From contig NZ_PVUF01000004.1 in assembly GCF_003003215.1 (NCBI RefSeq), positions 310,001 through 374,000 of the forward strand: 64,000 nucleotides of DNA, given 5' to 3'. The notes under the pieces were generated by a model. That model was not told the DNA's origin and made no database searches. It worked only from the letters and a program-made list of their open reading frames with translations. The first letter of the stretch is position 1. Each line of letters begins with the position of its first letter. The translations under genes were made by a program, and so were the position numbers. Origin of the DNA: Tritonibacter scottomollicae (GTDB lineage Bacteria; Pseudomonadota; Alphaproteobacteria; Rhodobacterales; Rhodobacteraceae). Shown in pieces: positions 1 to 8,721 of this stretch.

Positions 1-866
1 CGCAAATCCGGACTGTCGGCGCAGATCTCGTCGAAGAAAGCGCGCAGGCCGGCCGCTCCCCGATCTGATTCGATCTGCGACAGAAGCTGATGCAGGGTGA
101 CGCCAGCCGCGGCGCGGGCGCCGGAGGGGCGCAGCTCCGACCTGTAGGAGCCCTTTTGCAGCCGATAGCGATAGTGTTGGAGCCAGTGGGTCCAATCCGT
201 GGCATGCAGATGGCAGAGATCGACGTCCGCCAGCTCTGTCGGGGCGGGGTTTTCCTGCGCGTCCACATAGACATTGTGGATGCGTAGGTCGACGTCGTCG
301 AGGCCGGTCCGGACAAACAGCTTTCCCTGCACATGGCTGATGAATCCCCCCCTCAGGTAGAGCCCGAATTGCGGATAGAGCCGCGCTGCCACCGTGTCCT
401 GCTCGGGGGATTGGGGGATGCGCGCCTTGAAGACGTCCCGGCCCCCCGCCAATGATTCCAGTGGCCGCACACGGGCGCAGAGCACGTCCGGCGGCAGCGC
501 CCCAAGTTGTGATTGGATTGGGGTTTGCGACCAGAGAAACTCGTCCACATCAATATGGATCAGCCAGTCCAAGTCGCCCGCTTGCCGGCGATAGGCGCGG
601 GTGGCGTTGAGGCTCTGGCGGACCTGATGTTTCTGCGGCACCCGGCCTCGGCGTTTTTGCCAATGGGCGGCATCCGTCTCGATTACCCGGATCTTGGGGT
701 GGGCCTTCAGATGCGGCAGCACTTCGGGGCAGGGGGCATCCAGGTAGAGAAACAGCCGATGTGCGCCCTGTTCCAGATGCCAGGCGCAAAAGTCCAGTAT
801 CGCGGGGGCCTCAGCCTTGAGCGTGGCGACGAGGCCCCATTTTGCGGTCACGGATGGATCCTGCAT
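1..866 (-). CDS. Glycosyltransferase family 2-like protein (3' end off window)
   Basis: The reading frame starts at the ATG at 866 and is still open at base 1, giving at least 288 residues. The N-terminal part has the layout of the Glyco_tranf_2_4 type of GT2 enzymes. There is an early segment on the theme of A-x-L-K-A-E-A-x-x-I-L-D-F-x-x-W-H, then a DVDEF metal/nucleotide-sugar motif at residues 106-110. The same DVDEF/DIDEF signature recurs in three proteins at 32.7-37.9 kb, so this is a further paralogue lying apart from that block. The acceptor and sugar are unknown. It is transcribed toward the window edge, downstream of prfC and separated from it by a terminator. Confidence 0.8.
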   Translation of the reverse strand, partial: MQDPSVTAKWGLVATLKAEAPAILDFCAWHLEQGAHRLFLYLDAPCPEVLPHLKAHPKIRVIETDAAHWQKRRGRVPQKHQVRQSLNATRAYRRQAGDLDWLIHIDVDEFLWSQTPIQSQLGALPPDVLCARVRPLESLAGGRDVFKARIPQSPEQDTVAARLYPQFGLYLRGGFISHVQGKLFVRTGLDDVDLRIHNVYVDAQENPAPTELADVDLCHLHATDWTHWLQHYRYRLQKGSYRSELRPSGARAAAGVTLHQLLSQIESDRGAAGLRAFFDEICADSPDL

Positions 867-899
867 GTGCCTGCGCCTGTGTTATTGCCTTTTCCAACC

Positions 900-930
900 A
901 AAACGGGCGCCCGGTGAGGGGCGCCCGAGG
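900..930 (-). terminator. Rho-independent terminator of prfC
   Basis: A perfect 9-bp GC stem (905-913 with 920-928) is followed on the minus strand by a TTTT run. It lies just after the prfC stop. Confidence 0.8.
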
Positions 931-932
931 TC

Positions 933-2540
933 TCAAACCATCATTTCCTTGGTTGAGGAGAGTTTCAAGTCGGGATAGTCCCGCTCCACCCGGTCGATGT
1001 CCCATTGCAGCCGCGTCATGTAGACGACGTCGCCGTCATTGTCGTGGGCGATGTGCTGCTTGTTGGCAGTGGCGAATTTCTCCACCGCCGCCTTGTCGCC
1101 ATGCACCCAGCGGGCCGAGGTGAACTGGCTGGCCTCGAAACGCACCGGCAGGCCGTATTCCATCTCAATTCGGCTGGCGAGCACTTCGAATTGCAGCTGG
1201 CCAACAACGCCGACGATGAAGCCGGACCCGATCGAGGGTTTGAACACTTTGGCAGCGCCTTCCTCCGCAAACTGCATCAGCGCCTTTTCCAGGTGCTTGG
1301 CCTTCATCGGATCGCCCGCGCGGACGCCCTGCAAAAGCTCCGGCGCGAAGGAGGGGATGCCGGTCACCCGCAGGGCCTCTCCCTCGGTCAGCGTGTCGCC
1401 GATGCGCAGCTGGCCGTGGTTCGGGATGCCGATGATGTCGCCGCCCCAGGCCTCTTCTGCCAGTTCGCGGTCGGAGGCGAGGAACAGCACCGGGTTGGAG
1501 ATCGCCATCGGCTTCTTGCTGCGCACATGGGTCAGCTTCATGCCGCGTTTGAAATGCCCCGAGGCGAGGCGCACGAAGGCCACCCGGTCGCGGTGCTTGG
1601 GGTCCATGTTGGCCTGCACCTTGAAGACAAAGCCCGCGACCTTCTTTTCCTCCGGCGCGATCTTGCGCGGCTCGGCGGACTGGATCTGCGGCTCGGGCCC
1701 ATAGGCGCCGATGCCGTCCATCAGTTCGCGCACTCCAAAGGAGTTGATCGCGGAGCCGAACCAGATCGGGGTCATATGCCCTTCGAGCACCGCCTGCGGG
1801 TCCAGCGCCGGCATCAGCTCACGCGCCATTTCGACCTCTTCCAGCAGTTTTTCCAGAAGATGTGCGGGCACATGCTCGGCCAGTTTCGGGTCGTCCAGAC
1901 CGTTGATGGAGATGCTCTCGCCGACCTTGTTGCGGTCAGCGCGGTCCATCAGCTCCAGACGGTCGCGCAGAAGATCATAGCAGCCGACGAAATCGCGCCC
2001 GACGCCGATCGGCCAGCTGGCCGGGGTGACGTCAATGGCGAGGTTTTCCTGAATCTCGTCGATGATTTCAAAGGTGTCGCGGCTCTCGCGGTCCATCTTG
2101 TTACAGAAGGTCAGGATCGGCAGGTCGCGCAGGCGGCAGACCTCGAACAGCTTCTGTGTCTGGCTTTCCACACCCTTGGCGCCGTCGATCACCATCACCG
2201 CCGCATCCACCGCTGTGAGCGTGCGATAGGTGTCCTCGGAGAAATCCGAGTGGCCGGGGGTGTCGACAAGATTGTAGCGGAAGTTGCCGTAATCAAACGA
2301 CATCGCCGAGGCCGAGACGGAGATGCCGCGGTCCTTTTCCATCTGCATGAAGTCGGACCGCGTGCGCCGGGCCTCGCCCTTGGCGCGCACCTGACCGGCC
2401 ATCTGGATGGCGCCACCATAAAGGAGAAACTTCTCGGTCAGCGTGGTCTTGCCCGCATCCGGGTGCGAAATGATCGCAAAGGTGCGGCGCCGCGCGATTT
2501 CCGGCGGCAGGTCTGGGCGGTTTTGAGCGGTGTCCAACAT
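933..2540 (-). CDS. prfC: Peptide chain release factor 3
   Basis: RF3 is a translational GTPase that recycles release factors RF1/RF2 after peptide release. The protein is 535 residues, close to the 529 of E. coli RF3. The GTPase domain shows the P-loop (SHPDAGKTTL), the switch II DTPGHSDFSEDTYR and the NKMDR specificity motif. The beta-barrel and C-terminal RF3 domains follow. I chose the ATG at 2540 (MLDTAQNRP), because the frame upstream offers only a TTG and adds residues not expected in the family. A strong terminator follows the stop. Confidence 0.95.
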   Translation of the reverse strand: MLDTAQNRPDLPPEIARRRTFAIISHPDAGKTTLTEKFLLYGGAIQMAGQVRAKGEARRTRSDFMQMEKDRGISVSASAMSFDYGNFRYNLVDTPGHSDFSEDTYRTLTAVDAAVMVIDGAKGVESQTQKLFEVCRLRDLPILTFCNKMDRESRDTFEIIDEIQENLAIDVTPASWPIGVGRDFVGCYDLLRDRLELMDRADRNKVGESISINGLDDPKLAEHVPAHLLEKLLEEVEMARELMPALDPQAVLEGHMTPIWFGSAINSFGVRELMDGIGAYGPEPQIQSAEPRKIAPEEKKVAGFVFKVQANMDPKHRDRVAFVRLASGHFKRGMKLTHVRSKKPMAISNPVLFLASDRELAEEAWGGDIIGIPNHGQLRIGDTLTEGEALRVTGIPSFAPELLQGVRAGDPMKAKHLEKALMQFAEEGAAKVFKPSIGSGFIVGVVGQLQFEVLASRIEMEYGLPVRFEASQFTSARWVHGDKAAVEKFATANKQHIAHDNDGDVVYMTRLQWDIDRVERDYPDLKLSSTKEMMV

Positions 2541-2727
2541 GGGGCTGGCCTTAGCCACAAAGCTGGAGCGAGGCAAGGAAAAGCGGTGTTCGGCCGTCCT
2601 GAAAGCGCGCGGTGATTAAGCCACTGACCCGGAGGATTATGCGCAGCCTGCGTAATTTGTCGGAACAAATCCAGTGTGCGCACGTTGTCTGCTCGAACAC
2701 GGAATAAAACGAGAAAGGAGCATCCTC

Positions 2728-3021
2728 ATGCCCAAGGACCAGACCGCCCCCTCGACCGATGATATTGCAGCTCAGATGGAAGTCCTGCGTTCGGACGTCT
2801 CCGCACTTACGCGTTCAGTGTCCGATCTTGCCAAGGATCGCGCAGGCAAGGCCCGCGATGCGGCGCAGGATACAGTCCGTGAGCAGACGCAAGCGATGTC
2901 TGACGGTGCTGCCCAGATGACGCGTCAGGCCGAAGACGCCGTGCGTGCCCAGCCGCTTGCGGCCACCGCCGTCGCCGCGGGGCTTGGGTTTGCGCTGGGT
3001 TACCTGAGCAACCGTCGCTGA
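2728..3021 (+). CDS. DUF883 family protein (ElaB/YqjD-like)
   Basis: This 97-residue protein has a polar, alanine-rich helical body with heptad-like spacing. It ends in a single C-terminal membrane segment (LAATAVAAGLGFALGYLSNRR), the hallmark of the ElaB/YqjD/DUF883 family. E. coli members are inner-membrane proteins reported to bind ribosomes; that role is not shown here. The start at 2728 is set by a GAAAGGAG ribosome binding site. Its stop is followed four bases later by a small membrane protein gene, the usual YqjD-YqjE-like pairing. Confidence 0.85.
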   Translation: MPKDQTAPSTDDIAAQMEVLRSDVSALTRSVSDLAKDRAGKARDAAQDTVREQTQAMSDGAAQMTRQAEDAVRAQPLAATAVAAGLGFALGYLSNRR

Positions 3022-3025
3022 TCTG

Positions 3026-3409
3026 ATGTTGAGGCTTCTTAGAACCAAGGCCCGGCGCGGTGCGCGCCGGGTTCTGTTTGCAACCTTGTGTGCGATCAGC
3101 GCGGCCGTGGGCGCGGGCTTTGCCTCCGCCGCTCTCTACTCTGCGCTCCTAGACTCCGGCCAGACGCATGCCATCGCCGGGCTGATCCTCGCCTGCCTGT
3201 GGTTCGGCTTTTCGGGCGTCTTTCTTCTGCTCAAAGCCGCTGTCGGTGACGAGGCGCACTATCCGCCTGAAACAGCGCAATCCGGGTCTCCGCACGTGGC
3301 GCACCCGAACGGACATACTGCCACCGCACCAACCGTGGCGGATGCGTTTATGGCTGGCATGAGTGAAGGGGCAGGGTTTGCCCGTTCTCAGACGCGCGGC
3401 ACCGGCTGA
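3026..3409 (+). CDS. Small two-helix membrane protein (holin-X/YqjE-like)
   Basis: The 127-residue product has a basic N-terminus (residues 1-15) and two predicted transmembrane helices at about 17-40 and 49-70. A polar tail of low conservation follows. Position directly behind a DUF883 gene and this topology match the YqjE / phage-holin-superfamily-III partners usually found there. The start lacks an obvious Shine-Dalgarno site, so translation is probably coupled to the upstream gene. Function is unknown, with a plausible role in envelope stress tolerance. Confidence 0.6.
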   Translation: MLRLLRTKARRGARRVLFATLCAISAAVGAGFASAALYSALLDSGQTHAIAGLILACLWFGFSGVFLLLKAAVGDEAHYPPETAQSGSPHVAHPNGHTATAPTVADAFMAGMSEGAGFARSQTRGTG

Positions 3410-3457
3410 AATTGTCGGGCTGCGCGCGCCCGCTTCTGCCTCAGCCCTGTACCTGAC

Positions 3458-4468
3458 TCAACGCTGCGAGGCGCGTCTCAGCAAGGCCACGGCATCCGGC
3501 CGGGTTAGCATTTCGCGTTTGACGTCCAGACCGTAGTTCGCGCGCGATGCGTGAGGCCTGGACAGCCGAACGTGTCGCTGCCGCACATCCTCCGGCAGCA
3601 CCGGCTTTGTCACGGCGTCCACAAACAGGGATTCCGCTGCGATTCCCTCGGCATAGATGATATAGTGGCGATCAAAGAGGATCTGGAAATAGTCGACATA
3701 TCCGCCATCCTGCACTACGACCGTCTCGCCATTGACCAGATCCCGCGCGCGCAGCAAGAGTTCCGCGCGGCCTGTCCCAAGTTGATCTGACCGTTGATAG
3801 ACCATCAGACGGTGATCCGGGCTGACGATCAGGTCGCGCGCATTGTTCAGCGCGCCCTTGCGGATCAGGATCGGAGCCATTTCGCCCACAGCCCGAACCG
3901 TTGTGCGTCCAATCCAGGTGATGGTCTGCGCGCCGCTGTCTCGTGTCAGGATTTGGTCTCCGGGGGTCAGCTCTTCGATCAGGCGCTGTTCTCCGGTGCT
4001 CATGCTGATCCGGGTGCCACGAGTGAAGGCGACGCAGGTCATTTGCGCCAGACGTTGCCGCACATTGTGTCGGCTTGCATTGACGAGACGATAACCCGTG
4101 CAGGGCATGAGCGGGGCCTGCGGTACCAGATAAATCTGCGAAATCAGCCCTTCGTTGTCGACCTCGACCAGAATGAGCGCATCTGTTGCAGCACCACGAT
4201 CCGGCATCAGTGTCACGACACAATCGAGGAACAATGCCGCATCGGGCGTGCCAAGCGCAGAGTGCTCATGTACTGAAAAGCCGCCATCCACATGCGCTGC
4301 GAGCTCAAGTCGATCTGTCGTGGCGCCGGCCCCCAGCTCATAGATGTCATCCATGACCAGTTCATCAAGCACGCTGATCGGATCACCGGCGTTTGCTCCG
4401 ATGTCCACGCAGAACTGCTCGGCTTGATAGGCCGGTAGGGACTGTATCGAGATGGCGTCGCGGTTCAC
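3458..4468 (-). CDS. Hint-domain protein (Hedgehog/intein fold)
   Basis: This 336-residue protein has an N-terminal region with no family I recognise, followed by a Hint domain from about residue 145. It opens with Cys145 in CVAFTRGTRI, then the block EELTPGDQILTRDSG, and later RDLIVSPDHRLMV, the typical conserved histidine segment. Such Hint proteins are numerous in Rhodobacteraceae, often on secreted or surface proteins, and may self-cleave. The start is a GTG at 4468 preceded by GAGGGGG six bases upstream. The nucleophile cysteine is retained here but not in the second Hint gene at 20538-21263. Confidence 0.85.
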   Translation of the reverse strand: MNRDAISIQSLPAYQAEQFCVDIGANAGDPISVLDELVMDDIYELGAGATTDRLELAAHVDGGFSVHEHSALGTPDAALFLDCVVTLMPDRGAATDALILVEVDNEGLISQIYLVPQAPLMPCTGYRLVNASRHNVRQRLAQMTCVAFTRGTRISMSTGEQRLIEELTPGDQILTRDSGAQTITWIGRTTVRAVGEMAPILIRKGALNNARDLIVSPDHRLMVYQRSDQLGTGRAELLLRARDLVNGETVVVQDGGYVDYFQILFDRHYIIYAEGIAAESLFVDAVTKPVLPEDVRQRHVRLSRPHASRANYGLDVKREMLTRPDAVALLRRASQR

Positions 4469-4682
4469 GTCGAACCCCCTCTTTAGGTTTGCTCCGTTAC
4501 GCGGATTGCACTTTGGTGCGGCCTCACTCTGCGCTTGTTTGAGTGAACACTAGGTTCACACTTGGGCGAGAGGCGGGCAGCTATGAGAAAAAAACGCGTT
4601 CCTGACGCCGTTGTCGTCTGGCAATGGGGCGCTCCGACTGGCAGTGTCCCGGCAATTCGCTGCAATACTGGAGAAGACTGTC

Positions 4683-5462
4683 ATGGATCTCGGCATTCAC
4701 GGAAAGCGCGCATTGGTATGCGCATCGAGCAAAGGGTTAGGTCTGGGCTGTGCAGAAGCATTGGCCGAGGCAGGTGTCGATCTGGTGATGAACGCGCGCG
4801 GCACGGAGGCGCTGGAGGCATCGGCCCAGCACATCCGTGACCGCTACGGCGTCAAGGTGGAGACCCAGGCAGGCGACGTGAGCAATGCTGATGATCGCGC
4901 CGAGTTGATCGACCGTGCCGCTGGTGTCGATATCCTGGTGACCAATGCGGGCGGCCCGCCGCCGGGTGTCTGGAGCGATTGGGAGCGTGACGACTTCATC
5001 CGCGCTCTTGATGCCAATATGCTCAGCCCCATCGCGCTGATGAAGGCGCTGATGCCGACGATGATCGAAGCGGGCTGGGGCCGTGTGGTCAATATCACCT
5101 CGCAATCGGTCAAGGCGCCGATCCCGGCTCTGGGCCTGTCGAATGCGGCGCGCACCGGCCTCACCGGCTATGTGGCGGGCACGTCGCGCCAGGTTGCCGC
5201 GAAAGGCGTGACCATCAACAACCTGCTGCCCGGTATCCACGCCACCGACCGCGCGGTATCTCTCGACACCGGCGTGGCCGAGGCCAAGGGCATCTCCATG
5301 GAGGAGGCGCAGGCGCAGCGCGCGGCCAGCATTCCCACGGGCCGCTATGGCACCCGGCAGGAGTTCGGTGCCGCCTGCGCCTTCCTCTGCTCGCAGCATG
5401 CAGGTTTCATTGTTGGCCAGAACATCCTGTTGGATGGCGGCGCCACCAACATGACGATCTGA
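4683..5462 (+). CDS. SDR family oxidoreductase, atypical active site
   Basis: The 259-residue protein has a Rossmann fold of the short-chain dehydrogenase/reductase class. It carries a nucleotide-binding loop (CASSKGLGLG), the NAGG motif after beta-4, NITSQS where the catalytic serine lies, and a C-terminal LLDGG segment. The usual YxxxK pair is not evident: the helix after the serine reads LGLSNAARTGL, as in a 3-oxoacyl-ACP-reductase-like subfamily with non-standard catalytic residues. It may reduce or dehydrogenate a keto/hydroxy substrate, but the substrate is unknown. The following gene starts four bases after its stop, suggesting an operon. Confidence 0.85.
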   Translation: MDLGIHGKRALVCASSKGLGLGCAEALAEAGVDLVMNARGTEALEASAQHIRDRYGVKVETQAGDVSNADDRAELIDRAAGVDILVTNAGGPPPGVWSDWERDDFIRALDANMLSPIALMKALMPTMIEAGWGRVVNITSQSVKAPIPALGLSNAARTGLTGYVAGTSRQVAAKGVTINNLLPGIHATDRAVSLDTGVAEAKGISMEEAQAQRAASIPTGRYGTRQEFGAACAFLCSQHAGFIVGQNILLDGGATNMTI

Positions 5463-5466
5463 TCGC

Positions 5467-6585
5467 ATGGCCGAGGCGTTTTCGCTGAAGGATCAGCTGT
5501 TTAATCTGGAAAAGACCCGCTATCTGGCGGGGCTTTTTTCCGCCGCCGACCCGGCGTTCGATGCGGCCGGTTTCGAGAGTGCCGTGATGGCCCGGTTGCT
5601 GGATCTGGAACTCAAGGAGCGGATCAACTGGCTCGCCGCGCAGCTCTCGGCCCATGTGCCGGGCGGGCTGACGCAGGTGGCGCCGGTGATTGTGGCGGCG
5701 TTGCCACCGCCGCTGGACCCGAACCTGCGAGATGATGATTTTGGTGACTTCATCTTTGCCCCGATCGGCGAATGGGTGGCGGCCCTGACCGAGGAGGAGG
5801 CGGATTTGCCCCTGGCGCTCGACCTGCTGGAGGCGATCACGCAGCGATTCTCGATGGAATATGCCATTCGCCCGCTGTTGAAACGCTGGCCGGAACCAGT
5901 GCTGGCCCGCGTCACCAAATGGGCCGCGCACGACAGCTATCACGTCCGCCGTCTCGCCAGTGAGGGCACCCGGCCGCGTCTGCCCTGGGGGCTGGCGGTG
6001 AACCTGCCGCTGGCGGCGCCGCTGCCGATCCTTGATCGGCTGCACGGCGACCCGACACGTTTTGTCACACGTTCCGTGGCCAATCACCTCAACGACATCG
6101 CCAAAAAGGACCCGCAGATCGTCATCGACCGGCTGACCGATTGGCAAGGGCAGGGGATGCAGGCGCAGAAAGAGCTGGACTGGATCACCTCGCACGCGCT
6201 GCGCGGGTTGGTGAAGGCGGGCGATCCACGGGCCTTGCGACTGTTGGGCTATGACCCGGATCTGGAGCTAACCGCGCGGTTGCAACTGCCCGCCAGCGTG
6301 CGCATCGGTGACAAGCTCACGCTGGGGGCTGACCTGCAGGGCGCGCAAGGGGCACGGGTGCTTGTGGACTATGCGCTGACCTTTCAGCGCGCCGGTGGCA
6401 AGACCTCAACCAAGGTCTTCAAGTGGAAGACCGGCAGACTTGGCGCGGGCGGCCTCAGCCTGCAGAAATCACATCCGCTGAAGGCGCAGGCCTCCACCTT
6501 CACCCTGCTTCCCGGCGCGCATCAGGTGACGCTGATGGTCAATGGGGTGCCGCGCGCCGAGGGCGAGGTGGAGCTCCTTGCCTGA
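5467..6585 (+). CDS. alkC: AlkC-type DNA alkylation repair glycosylase
   Basis: This 372-residue protein belongs to the HEAT-like-repeat DNA alkylation repair family (AlkC/AlkD). A helical repeat region covers residues 1-260 and contains the family-typical segment HVRRLASEGTRPRLPW near residue 160. The last 100 residues are beta-rich and resemble the immunoglobulin-like domain described for structurally characterised AlkC. AlkC enzymes excise 3-methyladenine and 3-methylcytosine from DNA. The gene lies four bases after the SDR gene, so the two are probably cotranscribed. I see no adaptive-response regulator nearby. Confidence 0.8.
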   Translation: MAEAFSLKDQLFNLEKTRYLAGLFSAADPAFDAAGFESAVMARLLDLELKERINWLAAQLSAHVPGGLTQVAPVIVAALPPPLDPNLRDDDFGDFIFAPIGEWVAALTEEEADLPLALDLLEAITQRFSMEYAIRPLLKRWPEPVLARVTKWAAHDSYHVRRLASEGTRPRLPWGLAVNLPLAAPLPILDRLHGDPTRFVTRSVANHLNDIAKKDPQIVIDRLTDWQGQGMQAQKELDWITSHALRGLVKAGDPRALRLLGYDPDLELTARLQLPASVRIGDKLTLGADLQGAQGARVLVDYALTFQRAGGKTSTKVFKWKTGRLGAGGLSLQKSHPLKAQASTFTLLPGAHQVTLMVNGVPRAEGEVELLA

Positions 6586-6654
6586 GGCAAGCCGCCTTGA
6601 TATCAGCGCCCGACGCCCGATGTTGTCACGGGACACAGGAATAAAGGCCCCGCA

Positions 6655-7782
6655 ATGCCCCAGCAGATGACCCAATCCGCGCTGCCGCCCGCTCAGGCCG
6701 ACGGCCATGAGGTGACGCCCCGGCTGGAGATCCGCAACATCCGCCGCTTCTTCGAGGGGCGCGCGGTGGTGGATGACGTCTCGCTGCGGGTGCTTCCGGG
6801 GCAGGTGACCTGTCTGCTCGGCCCTTCCGGCTGCGGCAAATCCACCACCCTGCGCATGGTCGCCGGGGTGGAGATGCAGGACGAGGGCGAGATCTATGTC
6901 GATGGTAAGCTGATCTGCGACACAGTGTTCCGGGTGCCGCCGGAGCGGCGCGAGATCGGCCTGATGTTTCAGGACTTTGCCCTGTTTCCGCACCTCAGCG
7001 TCGGTGACAACGTGGCCTTTGGCCTGAAAGGACCCAAGGAGCAGAAACGTGCACGGGCGCGCGAGCTTCTGGACCGGGTGGCGCTGGCGCAATACATCGA
7101 CGATTATCCGCATCAGCTCTCGGGCGGTGAGCAACAGCGGGTGGCCTTGGCACGCGCCTTGGCACCCAGCCCCAAGATCATGCTGATGGATGAGCCGTTC
7201 TCCGGCCTCGACAACCGCCTGCGCGATGGCATCCGTGACGAGACGCTGAGCCTGTTGAAAGAAGAGGACACCGCTGTCCTGCTGGTCACCCATGAACCCG
7301 AAGAAGCCATGCGCATGGCGGATGAGATCGCGTTGATGCGCGACGGGCGCATCGTGCAGCAGGGCGCCCCCTACAACGTCTACACCCGCCCGGTGGACAA
7401 GGCGGCGGTGGCGTTCTTCTCCGACGTCAACATTCTACCAGCGCAGGTCAACGGTGCGCTGGCGGAAACCGCCTTTGGCCAGTTTCTCGCCCCCGGCGTG
7501 CCGGATGGGACGGATGTTGAAATCGTCTTTCGCCCACAGCACATCCGCATTGATTTCGACCGCAATGGCCGCGGTCCGGAAGCCACCAACAAGGAGGGCG
7601 TACCCGCCCGTGGCGTAGTCCAGCGCGCGCGCTTTCTCGGCAACGAGAGCCTGGTGGAGTTCCGCATGGACTTTGACGGCTCGGTGCTGAAGGCGACGGT
7701 GCCCAATGTCTTCTTGCCGGCGGAGGGACGCGCGATGTGGCTGACCGTGCCGCGTGATCGGTGTTTCGTCTTTCCACGGTGA
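6655..7782 (+). CDS. ABC transporter ATP-binding protein (FbpC/PotA-like)
   Basis: The 375-residue protein is an importer-type ABC ATPase. The Walker A motif is GPSGCGKST, the signature is LSGGEQQRVALARAL, and Walker B leads into MDEPFSGLD. The switch histidine is in VTHEPEEA. A C-terminal TOBE-like region (about 280-375) is typical of the Fe(III)/spermidine/putrescine/sugar (CUT1/FbpC) class. No permease or binding protein gene is adjacent, so it is an orphan subunit and the substrate cannot be inferred from context. A ribosome binding site (AAAGG) precedes the ATG. Confidence 0.85.
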   Translation: MPQQMTQSALPPAQADGHEVTPRLEIRNIRRFFEGRAVVDDVSLRVLPGQVTCLLGPSGCGKSTTLRMVAGVEMQDEGEIYVDGKLICDTVFRVPPERREIGLMFQDFALFPHLSVGDNVAFGLKGPKEQKRARARELLDRVALAQYIDDYPHQLSGGEQQRVALARALAPSPKIMLMDEPFSGLDNRLRDGIRDETLSLLKEEDTAVLLVTHEPEEAMRMADEIALMRDGRIVQQGAPYNVYTRPVDKAAVAFFSDVNILPAQVNGALAETAFGQFLAPGVPDGTDVEIVFRPQHIRIDFDRNGRGPEATNKEGVPARGVVQRARFLGNESLVEFRMDFDGSVLKATVPNVFLPAEGRAMWLTVPRDRCFVFPR

Positions 7783-7786
7783 TCTT

Positions 7787-7819
7787 CCTCCGTCATGGTG
7801 ACCTCGAAAATGACGGAGG
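7787..7819 (+). promoter_or_regulatory. Hairpin that can sequester the GNAT gene's ribosome binding site
   Basis: A perfect 10-bp inverted repeat (7787-7796 with 7810-7819, 13-base loop) ends on the GGAGG at 7815-7819, the Shine-Dalgarno site for the ATG at 7825. If it folds in mRNA it would mask that site. A role as the upstream gene's attenuator is also possible, though no U-run follows. Confidence 0.4.
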
Positions 7820-7824
7820 TCGCG

Positions 7825-8676
7825 ATGCTAGAGAACTATGAGATCCGCCCCCTGACACGGGATGAAATCGACACCGCTGTGGCCTGGGCCGCGGGCGAAG
7901 GCTGGAACCCCGGACTGCAGGACGCAGGCTGTTTCGCGGCGCAGGACCCGCAGGGCTTTTGGGGCGGCTTCCTTGCCGGCGAGATGATCGCCTGCATTTC
8001 TGTCGTGACCTATGGCGATGCCTTTGCGTTTCTTGGCTTCTACATCGTTGCGCCGGAGTATCGCGGTCAGGGCTATGGCCGTGCGCTGTGGACAAAGGCG
8101 CTGGAACATGCGGGCAATCGCACGGTGGGGCTTGATGGGGTGGTGGACCAGCAGGAGAACTACCGCCGCTCCGGCTTTGCCTTTGCGTGGCGCAACATCC
8201 GCTTTGGCGGCGTGCCGCGCGGACGGCTGAAAGTGTCGGACGCCTATACGCTGACCTGGCTTGATACGCCCTCGGCAGAGGTCACTGCGCTGGATGCGCG
8301 TGTCTTCCCGGCGCGACGGCCTGAGTTCTGGAAGGCGTGGTTCACCGCGCCGGGTCATGTCAGCATTGCGGTGCATTCCGACGGAGAAATGCAGGGGTTC
8401 GGCACTCTGCGGCGCTGCCGGAGTGGTGCCAAGATCGGCCCGCTGGTGGCCACCTCCCGCGCGGCAGCCCTGTCTGTGCTGGCGGGCCTGTTGAAGGACT
8501 GGCCCGAAGACGAAGAGGTCTTTCTGGACGTGCCGGAGCCCAATAGCTCGGCAATGGCGCTGGCCCGCGATCTGGGGCTGGAGCCGGTGTTCGAGACCGC
8601 GCGGATGTATCGGGGCAAGGCCCCGGAAGTGGCGCAAGACATGATCTACGGCGTGACCAGTTTCGAACTTGGGTAG
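7825..8676 (+). CDS. GNAT family N-acetyltransferase, two-domain
   Basis: This 283-residue protein starts with a GNAT acyl-CoA-binding domain. The typical motif A core is IVAPEYRGQGYGRALW at about residues 74-89, preceded by the beta-4 strand. A second, more diverged GNAT-like half follows from about residue 140 (Acetyltransf_18-like). The start at 7825 is chosen because a GGAGG site sits five bases upstream; two earlier in-frame starts lack one. The acetyl acceptor is unknown. The gene is convergent with the WYL regulator. Confidence 0.85.
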   Translation: MLENYEIRPLTRDEIDTAVAWAAGEGWNPGLQDAGCFAAQDPQGFWGGFLAGEMIACISVVTYGDAFAFLGFYIVAPEYRGQGYGRALWTKALEHAGNRTVGLDGVVDQQENYRRSGFAFAWRNIRFGGVPRGRLKVSDAYTLTWLDTPSAEVTALDARVFPARRPEFWKAWFTAPGHVSIAVHSDGEMQGFGTLRRCRSGAKIGPLVATSRAAALSVLAGLLKDWPEDEEVFLDVPEPNSSAMALARDLGLEPVFETARMYRGKAPEVAQDMIYGVTSFELG

Positions 8677-8721
8677 GGTCTCGCCAGCATAAACGATCCG
8701 GGGAGAGGCCAACGGCGCGGG

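Noticed and set aside
1005-2615. Open frame of 536 codons on the plus strand opposite prfC
   Set aside because: It is a shadow of prfC, whose GTPase motifs are all in place on the minus strand.
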